Part shown: piece after piece, positions 46,401 to 55,846 of the stretch | Position numbering within the stretch: the first letter of the stretch is position 1 | How the letters are laid out: the number at the start of each line of letters is the position of its first letter | Assembly (NCBI GenBank): GCA_963565915.1 | Contig: OY751492.1 | Location: forward strand, 3,224,001 to 3,288,000 | Length of the DNA stretch: 64,000 nt | Source of the DNA: Entoloma clypeatum | Taxonomy: Eukaryota > Basidiomycota > Agaricomycetes > Agaricales > Entolomataceae | Direction of reading: 5' to 3' | The notes under the pieces: model-generated | What the model saw: only the letters and a program-made list of their open reading frames with translations | Told to the model about the DNA's origin: nothing | The model's database searches: none | Translations under genes and position numbers: made by a program

Positions 46401-47660
46401 TCCGTCCTCCGCCGTTTTGACCTCGACACTGTCCACATGGAAAAAGGTGCCGGCGGCATGCGTTACCTTCTTCAAGCCACCGAACCGTTCATCGAGTGGG
46501 TAGAAGCTCGCGCTGTTCGCAAGAAGACTTCCGCGGCTTGGGCAAAATTTTTGTACGAAGACATATTCTGCCGCTTCGGAGTCATACCCGTTTTCAAGGT
46601 AGACGGCGGCTCGGAGTTCAAAGGTGTCGTAGATCTCTTATTCCGTCAATATGGGGTCGTCGCATTCCTTTCTACTCCTTATCATCCACAGGGAAACGGT
46701 ATTTCAGAACGCTCGCATCGGACTCTCATGAATTCGATCATCAAGGCTTGTGGGACTCGTCCTCAAGACTGGCCTCACTATGTTCACCCGGGCTTATCCG
46801 CATTTCGTGTCACGACTACCCGTTCGACTGGCTACAGTCCGCACCAACTCCTTTACGGACAACGCCCGTTCTTTGCGTTCGAATACGCAGATCGCACATG
46901 GGATACATTGGATTGGCACACAGTCAAGACTCGTGTCGACCTTCTCGCCTTACGTATCAAACAACTTGCTCGTCGTGAGCACGACCTTTCCAATGCCCTC
47001 GAGACTCAGCGCGCTGTACGCCAACGTGCCGTCGACGACTTCAACAAGAAATATGCTCACCTTTTGAACTTCAAGCCTCTTGATCCTGGGACGTGGATAT
47101 TGAAGAGGGAGGCGTGGTTGGACGAGCAGAAAGGACACAAGGGAGCCCCTCGTTGGACAGGGCCCTTCATCATTGCCTCGGTAGTGGGTAACGCGGGTAC
47201 GTCGTACAATTTGCTCGAGCTCGATGGAACTCCCTTGCCCGGCGTCATTGCCGCTGATCAGGTCAAGGTCTTTTTCTATCGCGAAGGCCATCAAACCCTC
47301 AAATCTGTCTCAAAGAAGACTCACGCCATCTTCGCGGCTGCCCACTCGACCCTTGGCATCCCCAACGCGTCCACCATTCTTTCCTGTGTCAACAATCACC
47401 CCAACCTATCCATCCCCACCTATCCATTCGCCGTCATCCCACATGTCCGGACAGTATCGATTTTGAATCCAGAGCCTCGCATGCGGCCTTCGATCTATCC
47501 ATCCGCTTCTCTTCGATCAGCCGACGCTGACCTCCCGCTTCATAGATACAATGGTTTAGTTTGGATGTTATGCCAACGCCCCGATGGCTCTTCTTGCTCC
47601 TTGCAACACCACCTCACAAGCCCTCGTGATGAATCACTCGTTTGTTCTACTCCTAAATGA
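43464..47660 (+). CDS. pol: Pol polyprotein (RT, RNase H, integrase), unit 2
   Basis: This is the second pol copy, with the same protein sequence as unit 1 and no frame breaks. The stop is TGA at 47658-47660. All reverse transcriptase, RNase H and integrase motifs listed for unit 1 are present. Confidence 0.93.
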   Translation, partial: PFIGKSLNGVHVESGSPQSMSIPFLGRGLLRLFDNSTLNCFSSILELDPPETYDHFLRQAAHASPVGSKIVETPWTRRVFLDNTRLSSTTTASPYPGVRLQTRTKYKPVDRKVRPVPTYMPDPAGQVFKPIIIGNPEPLPLSPPFLNDLVLPPRLSRDRLDTILKTVPEDFLTSRELDLLAFVLARRSDALAFVDSERGSFSREYFPDYIIPVIEHTPWVQPPIRVPKAIEGVVRDMLLEQTAAGKYEPSSASYRSRMFAVSKKTGNKIRLIQDIQKLNQITIRDAGLPPRIDDFAENFVGRVIYGLLDLFSGYDGRTLDVRSRPLTTFSSLIGPLRNCSLPQGATNSVSEFQRCTTHTLKEEIPEHGDVFIDDIGIMGPDTHYDYVLVSPEIRKFLFEYAVVLDRFLLRLITAGVTASGYKFILATPVLEIVGTVVDHNGWHLAHGIVTKVLNWGPLLDVSDVRSFLGTAGVGCRWIKNFSIIAKPLTNLTKVSLAEFYFDDHALEAQQQLKILISSPPVLVKVDYQKALKYSASDAQPRPDDDGLIVVAVDSCSLGAGWILQQIHEKQKRPAIFGSCTFNSAESRYSQPKSELYGAFRAIKDLRHRIWGVHFHFDVDAKFLVEMIHQPDLPNAPMTRWILYLSLFDFAINHVPAVSHQAADGLSRRRRAPEDSEDSDAEEYLDRVFASTSYDHLRSSTPFQVPLFKDIVMAYRPPQPVPYATYSTSSRVEQLAVFGVSNLSLPPAQANNASLFNTSVLSLSTDSPFVGRDFLIRNIPVYETHECLLGEDVVTLEFTTYNPAFALSTFTKTDTGVDCNMLIKDFNVGHIRSTHSMYCALPTHRFGVLADDGPAYWAELHDYLDDPSVEPSRLVTSDERKKFINRSKQFFLENDRIWRIDSRKSPRLVITDSSRRQEIISEAHIATGHRGRDATFKVIADRYYWPNLYDDVKWFVRSCNACQIHSKTKPIVPYVSTWTSSVLRRFDLDTVHMEKGAGGMRYLLQATEPFIEWVEARAVRKKTSAAWAKFLYEDIFCRFGVIPVFKVDGGSEFKGVVDLLFRQYGVVAFLSTPYHPQGNGISERSHRTLMNSIIKACGTRPQDWPHYVHPGLSAFRVTTTRSTGYSPHQLLYGQRPFFAFEYADRTWDTLDWHTVKTRVDLLALRIKQLARREHDLSNALETQRAVRQRAVDDFNKKYAHLLNFKPLDPGTWILKREAWLDEQKGHKGAPRWTGPFIIASVVGNAGTSYNLLELDGTPLPGVIAADQVKVFFYREGHQTLKSVSKKTHAIFAAAHSTLGIPNASTILSCVNNHPNLSIPTYPFAVIPHVRTVSILNPEPRMRPSIYPSASLRSADADLPLHRYNGLVWMLCQRPDGSSCSLQHHLTSPRDESLVCSTPK
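43473..43479 (+). promoter_or_regulatory. -1 ribosomal frameshift site GGGAAAA, unit 2
   Basis: This is the same heptamer and context as in unit 1, placed between the gag codons TCG and GCC and followed by the gag TGA. Confidence 0.8.
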
Positions 47661-47684
47661 TCCGCTGAGTGCCTTTGTCCAATC

Positions 47685-47709
47685 TTTTTTTTTTTTTTTT
47701 TTTTTTTTT
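47685..47709 (+). repeat. 25-base T tract near the pol end, unit 2
   Basis: Identical in length and context to the tract in unit 1. Homopolymers mutate fast, so this match is informative about the age of the duplication. Confidence 0.85.
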
Positions 47710-47769
47710 CCTTTCTGTTGTTCCTTCTTGGTCGCAAATGACGGGGACGTCATTTTAAGTCCTGGGATT

Positions 47770-48663
47770 TGTAGGAGTGCTATGCACCCTACGGACGTTC
47801 ACTCACTCTTTCCCTCTATTCACATCAGGTGATCGTCACGCGCGCGCGTCCGCTTCAACTCTCGTCAACATCGTCATTACGGTCCCCGCGGACTCCCTTA
47901 CTTACAATGCAGCTTCTTTTTTTTTACGGCTCCAAACTGCTTCCTTTTTAATCTATCCTTACAGAAAACCTCTTATCTCATCTTTGGACGATCATCGACA
48001 TCCCGTCACGCCGATAAAAGCAATTCGCGCTACGTCGCTACGGGGACACATGCGTTTACGGACGACGAGGCTCAAGAATACTAGACGGTAGGGTTAGCGT
48101 CGTGCGCCTCGAGGATATACGTCAAACGAGCACCGTCCGGGGGAGCGGTATAGCTCTCCTCGAGTTGAAAGCCCCGCACCCGAGTCATACCTAGTGATTC
48201 GACGGTCGACGAGTCCCGCTGCGCCTGGTGATCTCAACACGACTGGACCGAAAAGCTGAAGGCGACAATCCTTTTAATTTATCGCTTCCGTAACGAACAA
48301 CTTGCATTCCTTACAACCCTGCCTGTCATCTATATATGGACGCTTCGTTACCAATTATCTCGACCCTTGAAACTTGACAGCGAATTCTCTTTGTACATGT
48401 TAGTAGGTACAAATCGTTTGTACTCGCATCGCGAAAATGCATCTTGGCCTTTCGGACTCCCACTTTTCGACTTCGTTTCTGAAAACTTTGCTTCACTAAC
48501 GCTTCCTCTCTCACTCATTTGGGCGGACCCCACTTGAGTCTACCTAATCGACCATCTATCTCTGTGTTTCGTGTCCCTCGCGGTTTACGACTCGCCTCGC
48601 TGCTCTCCGGAGTGTTCAAGCTTACCGTCCCTGCACCGTCCGCAGCCGGTTCGCGCCTCCACA
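47770..48663 (+). repeat. LTR 3 (3' LTR of the array)
   Basis: The third LTR copy begins TGTAGGAGTGC. It stops matching after CTCCACA, where the flank reads CCTGGACCGC instead of the primer-binding site. This divergence fixes the LTR end. Confidence 0.93.
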
Positions 48664-48667
48664 CCTG
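48663..48667 (+). repeat. Right target-site duplication
   Basis: ACCTG matches 31897-31901. CCTG lies outside the LTR, and the A is shared with the LTR terminus. Removing it together with the array restores the frame of the interrupted host gene. Confidence 0.7.
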
Positions 48668-49012
48668 GACCGCTGCTCCTTTCCCTTTGACTTTGTTGGC
48701 CCACAGTCCCAGTACATGCGCACCCCCTGCGACATCGAAATACACGCAGAGCCAGTTTGGGGTAGTTCGGGTGGCAGAATTTGGTCCGTCGAGGCATCCA
48801 TGAAGGCACTCAGGGCTAAGTCGCCGGGGATGGTGATGGCGAGGCAGAGGGCATGCGACGAGCACCAAGTTGATCCCAACTGGGAGACTTATGTCATTAC
48901 AGAAGGCACCCTGCTCCGTATCAAGCAAGATGGCCTACCAGATCCTTTTGTCAACATTCCAATGCGGAATGCACGGGAAGCAACAACTCTCATTCTTCAG
49001 CCTTACCAGTGA

Positions 49013-51857
49013 CCTGTATGTTCCACTTGAATATCCAGGGTCGTTGAAGGAACTGATTGTGAAATCATCTAGGCTTCCATTATTACTTTTTTGTACGAAT
49101 ACCAACGCACATGCTTTTTGATAGGCTTCGTCTTCTACGACCACAAGTTCGAAGTCCCGAATTTGCGGTTCGAATTGGTAATTGACTGCAAGTTTTGAAC
49201 GACGAACGGTCATGGAAGAGTTTGGGAAGAGTCGATCGAACAGATGATTGTTTCGCATGATCGCGAGTTTCAATGTCATACGGAGACGGATTCGACGACC
49301 ATGACCGCGAGTTCTTTGTTCTAACTTCGCGGTTTTAGGTACGGGTCACCGACAACACATCAAGATTCTATTCAACATTTCATACAATTGTACTGCGAGT
49401 TTATATGCCTATTCTTATCCCCTCAGATCATAGTAACAACACATGCCTATACTGCCTCCACCGCTAGCAACATGTCAGATAGTGTAAAGACGGGTTTGAC
49501 CCCCTGCCAGTACTTGGGCATGCCAGTCATCGTTATTTCCCGGTTGTTAAAAATCGGTATCATAACAGAAAAGAGGCTTGCCTTTTGCTCGAAGTTTCCT
49601 GAATGCCCTCTTGTAGCTACCTACATACTGCCCAAGAGATGATGGAGAAGGGCCAACAGGTGATGGACGACGTTACCTTTCCCATCGTGTTCAGCGACCA
49701 CTGGGCTTGGGGGGCGGATTCCTCTGAATGTATGAAAGCCATCATTGATTCTGGGGATTGTCACGTAGGACTTGTGCCATTTTGAGTAGCAGCAGAGCGA
49801 GGCGCACTGATCACCATAATGGCACTAGGACGGCTGGTGCTAGTAATCATGTAAGTAAGCAGCGCTTCTGGCAACTCTATCGCAAGCGGCATGAGTGGGA
49901 GTGAAAATTGTTGAGCTGATCCCAGAATGGTACCAGGAATCGACATCAAAAATTCCATTCCATCGACAACGTCTCTTTTTGACGAGTCCTAGTCCCCGTC
50001 ACGCCTGTTCGAAAGGAAATTTCGGGAATTGTCGCAGAACGAATACGTCAGTCGGTAGAAGAGACGGCCGCGATCCTGCTAAAGCATCGACTGATTCTCA
50101 AACATCGTGGAGTGTTGTACTTGATGGAGCGATTGGAAAAATGAGGTAAGCTTGACTGAGCAAGCAAACGGGTGAACTATGAGAATAATAAGGTGAACAT
50201 CCCCAAACGACCGTGAAAGCATGTTTGGTGATATGCAAATTCCCGTTTCTCGATTACTGCATCGGCATGGAAAGGGAACAAAGCGACTGTGATCAAGTCA
50301 ATATAGAATGATCAAATAGGTCCATAACGTCGCTTACGGGTGGCCTCCACATTCTCGATGTTACTTAGTCCATTTAAAGCTGCAAAATGTCACGGGTGCG
50401 AATTCATTGTCAAGTGAACCAGAAGAGAGACTACGTACCAGCGAAAAGAGCTTGAATGCTAATTGGCCTAATCCTTGAAAGACAGACTTCCAAAGAAATT
50501 GTTAGATGTTACCGCGGACCTTGCTTAAACTTGGTGTGGATCACGTTTATGCCCTTGTCTTTGCAGAAAACACTCTCGAGTTCCCGGAATGAAGATATCT
50601 TTGCAAGGAATGGCCTCGCTACTAGCATCAGTCTTCAATTCGAAAAATTAATCGAAGGGTCTATGCGCTTCGCGCTGGCAGTGGTGGCCGCCACCTCTGG
50701 ACCGAAGAAATGGGTTCATATATCTCGTACAGGTTTGCAAACCAGGTCTTGCCTGTTCCAGTGTCAGGCATCTGAGATATAAATGCCAATCGGTAGGGTT
50801 ACCCACCGATAATTGTTGCAAATAACGTTGTATTCACCTGTTTCCTCTGCAAAGCCGACAGATATTTCATAGTAAAAAACACCCACTCAAGACAACCGAA
50901 CGCACCGTCATATGACTTCTTCGAAGACGCCTCTTGTGGCCTCAAACATGGTACTGCTACTTCCATCTATATATTCATCACCTCCCAATACTCTCCCCGC
51001 CCCTCGAAAAATACACTTCAACCATAGAATCAGGGGAAACCCCTCGAGAAAACGCGTCACTTACTGAATCATTCTAGAATGGGTGGGGGTGCTGCTCTTC
51101 TCTGATCCATTGAACCTCCTGGGAGGAGCGAGTGACTTGCAGAGATTCGGCATCAAGATAGGCTTGGGGAATTCAGGATGAGTGAAGATCTGGGATTAAT
51201 GCGATGTTGACGTATCGCTAAAGCTGTTGAAAAAGCCAAGGTTGTGCAGGATGCATGCTGGGGTTCAGCTTGTCCAGCCTGTTCTACATGTGGTTTGAGT
51301 ATAACGATGAGGCTTCCCGGTGTTTCTCGAAGTATTCACGAACTATATGCGTACCATTGCGGTTGAAGACGTCTTCCATTCTCGTGGCAGGCGACTACCT
51401 GGATCGTAAGAAAAATCCCATCACGGAGAACAACAGAAAAAACCTTCTTTCCGTTGCGGCGGGTCATGGGAGCTTCGAGAACCAAAGGAAACGAAATTGG
51501 GAGAAAGACCATCAAGGGTATCTTTCAGTACAGCTCCTTGCATAGATTAGTTATATTGGGCGACCTCGAACAGCACTGATGCCTAATTACGCAGGTTGCT
51601 TGAAGAGCCCGCGAACACTGTGACAGATTCACGAGAAATTTGCCTGGTGAGGAGCCGCTCGCGGCAATTGCCTTCTACGAAGTCGCGGGTTCAAGAGTCG
51701 AGAAGGCGATAAATCTGCCCAATCAGCAATGGTTCTTTTCCAGTTTCCAGATGTTCTAATGGACCACAATGTCGAATTACACCACTCCAGAAGCAGCTGG
51801 AACTACTGCCTCTTCGTCTCTCCCTGATTGTCAGAAGAAAACCAAGTCAACCACAAG
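49013..51857. other. Gene-poor stretch, nothing firmly recognised
   Basis: Many short frames exist. Two are mildly protein-like: a minus-strand frame at 48935-49279 (114 codons, with RNNHLFDRLFPNSSMTVRR), and a plus-strand stretch at about 50010-50143 encoding a helical EISGIVAERIRQSVEETAAI segment without a clear start. Neither has a nameable domain or supported introns. The region may hold relics of decayed genes. Confidence 0.3.
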
Positions 51858-52292
51858 TCAAGACAGTAGCGCTGCTAACGCACCTTCATAGAACTTCTGC
51901 AAAAACGTCTTCTGCTGCCGCTGCTGCGGCTTTAACATAATCCCATAAATATGATCCTGCAGCTTCCAGCAGTTCATCGTCTCCTGGTACTCCTGCCTTT
52001 CCTTCAACAACAACACATCAATCGCCCGCGGGTCGGTGACGTAGCGGTTCTTTTCGAAACGTTCTCGGATGGCATGCCGCAGGTGCGCTGGGGATACATT
52101 GAGTGCGTAGAGAGACACGATTTCAGGAGCCTGCGACCCCGAGATAGGAAGTCAGTAACCACGCATAATGGAATGATAAAGACGCACCGAGCGATACCAG
52201 TCGCGGTATAGTTGAAGCACACGGTTGCGAGCGTCTCTGTAGTTCTCCGATGCCCGTGTTGTCTGCGCGAGGCGGGCGGGTATCGTCGTCAT
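51858..52292 (-). CDS. NDUFA6: Mitochondrial complex I LYR subunit (NDUFA6/B14 homologue)
   Basis: This is an accessory subunit of NADH:ubiquinone oxidoreductase on the matrix arm, where it anchors the mitochondrial acyl carrier protein. Two exons (52188-52292 and 51858-52130) join in phase 0 across a 57-nt intron, giving 125 aa, the usual size of the family. The N-terminus MTTIPARLAQTTRASENYRD precedes the LYR motif (VLQLYRDWYRS). Then come SPAHLRHAIRERFEKNRYVT, DPRAIDVLLLKERQEYQETM and NCWKLQDHIYGIM, all typical of NDUFA6. The end, QKTFLQKFYEGALAALLS, matches the family's FLxKFYxG ending. The gene is divergent from the PP28 gene that starts at 52461, with about 170 bp between the start codons, so they may share a promoter. 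Confidence 0.93.
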
Positions 52293-52460
52293 TTGAGGCT
52301 TCAGACTGTCAAGGAGGAATGGGAACGGAAAGAACGGGGGGGTCTATTTCAAACTCCGAACATACCCGATATGGAAGGCTGTTCAACTGCTTTTTAGATC
52401 TAGACTCACTCTTTCATCTTCTTCCTTTCTCCCTCGCTGCGTCCTCTACTCCTATCAATA

Positions 52461-53449
52461 ATGGTACGCGGAACAGGTAAACACGTTACACATGTGTTAT
52501 ATATGGTTCTCTTGTTGAACTCAAGCCTGCAACTAGGTAAATACAAGCAGAAGCGCGGTGGCGGCCGTAATTTCAGGCAAGTCACCATATCGTGGATCGA
52601 AGTACTTTCTACCCAGACAGGTTGACCACATTGATTGCATAGTCGGAATATGACTTTGGATAAAGATGGAACAGCAGTTGGCGAGCCAAGGAGGTAAGTA
52701 CGCCACACAGTTTCAGCCAGGCACAGCTAAATCCACAAACTTTACAAATCAGAGGTCCTCGTAAGGTAGATGGCGAAGATGAAGCAGAGGATGAGGAGTC
52801 GGGTGAAGATGAAGATGAAGATGAAGATGAAGATGAAGATGAAGATTCCGAAGAGGGGGAGGACGATGGTGGTGGTGAAGCAGGACCGGAACTCACCCGC
52901 GTACAGCGACGTGAGCTGAAGAAGAAGGAAGGCGTGCAAAAGGCAAAGAAAAGTGGTGATGGTGAAAACGAGGGCGAGGAAGATCCGGATCTGATCAATC
53001 CCAACCATGTCACGAAGAAAATGAACATTTCAGATCTGAATGCGCCGAGGGAGCTGTCGAGACGGGAGAGGTAATTCCGAATTCATTTCATTTTCATGGG
53101 TACTGGGAGGTTTAATTACTATCTCAAAGGGAACAGAAAGACAAGGCAGATGCGAAGGAGCGATATTGGAAGGTCCGTTTTACCCACTCATTTTCCGGCA
53201 CGTAGCGCTGATTTGCGTACCAGCTTCATGTTCAAGGCAAGACACAAGAAGCCCAGGCTGATCTGTCTCGATTGGCCAAGATCCGCGCAGAGCGCGAGGC
53301 CGCACAGGCGAAGAGGAAAGCAGAAGCGGATGGTAAGGCTTTTGCACCCCCGCTAAATTAATGGGCGAAACCTCACAATCCATCTTCCAGTCAAAGCCGC
53401 CGAGTTGGAAGCAAAGAAGAAGGCTCAAGTCAGCCGGCGCGGCGCATGA
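52461..53449 (+). CDS. PP28/PDAP1-type casein kinase substrate protein
   Basis: Seven exons (52461-52476, 52537-52576, 52643-52693, 52753-53070, 53130-53172, 53224-53332, 53391-53449) join exactly to 636 nt, 211 aa. The protein opens with a short basic segment (MVRGTGKYKQKRGGGRNF), then a strongly acidic region with an (ED) run. The PP28 domain is recognised by DPDLINPNHVTKKMNISDLN, APRELSRRERE, ADAKERYWKLHVQGKTQEAQ and ADLSRLAKIRAEREAAQAKR, ending in a Lys/Ala-rich helix (AELEAKKKAQVSRRGA). This is the conserved family of human PDAP1 (HASPP28), a phosphoprotein whose molecular role is poorly known. Intron 2 is GC-AG (gcaagt at 52577). The first exon is only 16 nt. Confidence 0.93.
52805..52846 (+). 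repeat. Coding hexanucleotide microsatellite (GAAGAT)7
   Basis: Seven perfect GAAGAT units encode alternating Glu-Asp in the acidic region of the PP28 protein. Changes in unit number would keep the frame. Confidence 0.95.
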
Positions 53450-53930
53450 CTCTACTGAAGCAGGAATGTGATGATGCACACTAGAAGGCGTGTCTAGATG
53501 TACAGTGTATTTCTGAACTGGTGTATAAGTATCGCTTCTAACGTACTGTCCCTTGACCACGTATACTCACTTTTGAAAACTTCAAAACACACCTTCAACT
53601 CGCAGCTCTATGCACACCACGATGTGGTACCGGGTCAGGTAGGTAGGGGTACGCCAAATTTGTCTGACACAAAGAGCTGCAGATCCAACGCCCCGCCCTC
53701 TACACGCTGCGACGAGCAACAGCCAACCGACCCACCTCAAGTCGTTCTGACCATGTGACAGTATAGGGCGATATGCCATTCAAAGGCATATACCAGCCTG
53801 CGCTATGATAGCGCTATCCATTCCTATCACCAGGTGTCAACTCTTCTCACTACCTGGTTGCGTTAGCTCGGCTTTACAACCCATGGCAGCGAAGGTTATA
53901 TCTCCACCTCAAGTGGCCTAGAGGTCGACA
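53450..53930. other. Intergenic, nothing recognised
   Basis: This is the 3' flank of the PP28 gene. Only short frames. Confidence 0.45.
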
Positions 53931-54999
53931 ATGATATACAATATGGTATTTATGACTTACAAGGCGACTCATTTTGGCACTCAGGTACCCTTCACCTTCG
54001 CCTTCTTGCTTGAGCCTGGTTTCTTGGACGACATGTACAGAACTTCAGATCAACCAACGATCCCCACCAGGCGGGGCAGGGATAGGGTGATGAATCGCGA
54101 CAGGACCTGCGTGATGACTGGTGTTCTTAAACAATATGCAGGCGTGTCATATCGTACCTCACACAAAGGGACACCAGGTATGTTTTGAATATCTCTTAAA
54201 CTATCCCAAATCCCCACTCCAGGCCAAGTACTTGATAAATACCATCAGTCACAGACATGAATCGGTCGATCCACCCTCGAACGACATCAAATTAGTGTTA
54301 CACGTAACGGAATCCTGCTTGCCCTCCAGCTGTACGTTTCATTTGGGGCCTCCAAGGTCGCTTTTTTGTCAGTCAGTTATTTTATCCGATTGGCTTATAG
54401 ACCCCCAATTTCGCGAGGACTGATGTTACACGTAACGGAATCCTGCTTGCCCTCCAGCTGTACGTTTTATTTGGGGCCTCCAAGGTCGCTTTTTTGTCAG
54501 TCAGTTATTTTATCCGATTGGCTTATATGAATTCATAGACCCCCAATCTCGCGACGACTGTCAATGATGTGGACCTCGTCGCACTTTCGATGCCAATCGT
54601 CTCGGTTTCGTCACACAACCATCAGATGCAGCCAGTCGCCTCACAATTCAGCACTTCAATACCAATGATAAAATTATCATGTTCGTGGCTCCTCACAACT
54701 CCGATGCGAGACAATCAGACAGTAATGACTGGCCACCGCCGCTGATCTTCGACGCCGCCTATGGTTGTGCAGCCCTCAAAACGCCTCTATTCATGAACTT
54801 GCCCCCAGAATTCACGAGGGGCAACCGTGGAGATAACGGTGGTGAAGGTGGTGACAATGATAGGAATGGGGGTAACGGGAGCCAGATGATGTATCAGGTG
54901 CTGGTCGTTCCAAGGATAAACGCGATGCACGGGCTTCCAGGGGGCAAACAATCAACACCGCAGATTCCCAGTGAGGACCCTGGCTTGGCTGATATGTAA
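53931..54999 (+). pseudogene. Broken fungal HNH-endonuclease-like gene
   Basis: Fragments of a fungal HNH protein appear in order but in different frames. RDRTCVMTG (about 54095-54120) carries the first HNH strand. QACHIVPHTKGHQ (about 54140-54178) carries the catalytic histidine region. After an intron of about 46 bp come AKYLINTISHRHESVDPPSN, then RNGILLALQLYVSFGASKVA (twice, see the tandem duplication), then TPNLATTVNDVDLVALSMPI, and finally PHNSDARQSDSNDWPPPLIF and DAAYGCAALKT. At least three frame changes, plus a duplicated exon, prevent one continuous product. The last part is open to a TAA at 54997-54999 with a Gly/Asn/Asp-rich tail. The motif order matches the uncharacterised HNH proteins common in mushrooms. 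The loss of function is inferred from the frame breaks. Confidence 0.7.
54296..54561 (+). repeat. 128-bp tandem duplication inside the HNH pseudogene
   Basis: The unit from 54296 (TGTTACACGTAACGG...) recurs from 54424, with only a few mismatches and a 10-bp insertion in the second copy near 54525. It duplicates the exon part coding for RNGILLALQLY. A shift of 128 bp is not a multiple of three, so it breaks the frame. Confidence 0.9.
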
Positions 55000-55846
55000 C
55001 CTCAGCGTATGAAAAGATCGATCACAGATTTATAGTCGGGTGAGAGATTTCCATTGATCTTGAATCGCGACCATGAATCGAGTTTAGACGTTCAGAGCTG
55101 GCCGCATCTCAAGAACTGGGGAGTTCCCGGAGAACCAAGCATCACGAGGAGAGAGCTACGGAGCATTCTCATGACAGGGAGCCCATGAACCCCTGACCCT
55201 GAGAGGTTTGTCCCCCCAAATCCCCTCAGATGATGCCCGCCCTCACTCTCTCCAATTCCCAGAAAATTCTACACACTCATGACCAACCGCCAATACTCAT
55301 GCTCAAGGCCTGTGTATCCTTCTCCTGAATTCTTCTGCCCTCCGCCTGTTGCTACACTCCATTCGAGATGACGCGCGCCGCGACCCCAAAAGAACCACCC
55401 CAAGGGTCGGCGGTTAACTTCTGGTCAGTGCCTGCCTGTGCCTGCCCATGATCATGATCACGATGTATATGCGGCGTTCGACGTGGGTTTATCACTTTAT
55501 TCGCCATTTGCTGACTTATAGCAGGTCTTGTGCTTCTTCTTCGCTTTCTTGACAGAATTCGGGCGAACGTGCGCGGGGCACCTGACGCTCATGGTGACAC
55601 GAAAAGGACGCGAAATGACGCAAGGTGACGCGCAAATGTGAAGAGCCAGCACTATATAAACAGCATGTGCAGATATCTCCCCCCCTCATCACTCTCGATC
55701 GTTTACAGTGGTACGTGCACAATTTGGCCCATGAGTATCATCTGCTTACATCTATCTAGTCTGCTTCATCAGGTAGATTTTACCGACTGTTGGTCGTTCA
55801 CAGCACTGAGGTTTCTTGCTTTTCATCAAGTTAATTACTGCTCGCA
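55000..55846. other. Upstream region of the tectonin gene
   Basis: No gene was recognised. The right end contains a TATA box (55653-55659) and a probable 5' UTR with a possible short intron ending at ...ATCTATCTAG (about 55760). Confidence 0.45.
55653..55659 (+). promoter_or_regulatory. TATA box of the tectonin gene
   Basis: TATATAA lies about 190 bp before the tectonin ATG. With a 5' UTR of about 150 bp, part of it possibly spliced out, this is a plausible core promoter. A strong TATA box fits a highly expressed, regulated lectin gene. Confidence 0.5.

Larger units (their letters stand above)
31902..48663 (+). mobile_element. Tandem Ty3/Gypsy LTR retrotransposon array (LTR-int-LTR-int-LTR)
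   Basis: Three 894-bp LTRs alternate with two 7040-bp internal regions, 16762 bp in all with a period of 7934 bp. Every open frame in unit 1 recurs with the same protein sequence in unit 2, and even a 25-base T tract has the same length. Each internal region has a primer-binding site, gag with protease, and pol in the order reverse transcriptase, RNase H, integrase, which defines Ty3/Gypsy (Metaviridae). Only one target duplication is present, at the outer ends, so the array derives from one insertion that was then extended. Unequal recombination between LTRs is the simplest route. An assembly artefact must also be considered. Confidence 0.95.
31511..49012 (+). pseudogene. Small host gene interrupted by the retrotransposon array
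   Basis: Coding sequence continues on both sides of the array. The left pieces are 31511-31546 (tentative first exon), 31605-31767 and 31834-31901. The right piece is 48668-49012. The left side ends with codons for GEIRTGLWIRIWPGDL. After skipping the array and one copy of the target duplication, the right side continues in the same frame with DRCSFPFDFVGPQSQYMRTP and runs to a TGA at 49010-49012. Piece lengths sum to 612 nt (203 aa), with introns of 58 and 66 nt. I do not recognise the family. The aromatic and charged composition suggests a soluble protein. The interruption lies within an exon, so the locus should not make the full protein here. The first exon and its acceptor (ending AAGAG) are weak. 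The exon from 31605 and the frame continuity across the site are the strong evidence. Confidence 0.65.

Noticed and set aside
39836..48663. Second element as an independent insertion next to the first
   Set aside because: There is no target duplication at the central LTR, and one LTR is shared. A single insertion followed by tandem amplification explains all borders.
48515..48928. 137-codon minus-strand open frame across the LTR 3 end
   Set aside because: It runs from the LTR into host flank and is antisense to the restorable host exon, so it is a chance frame.
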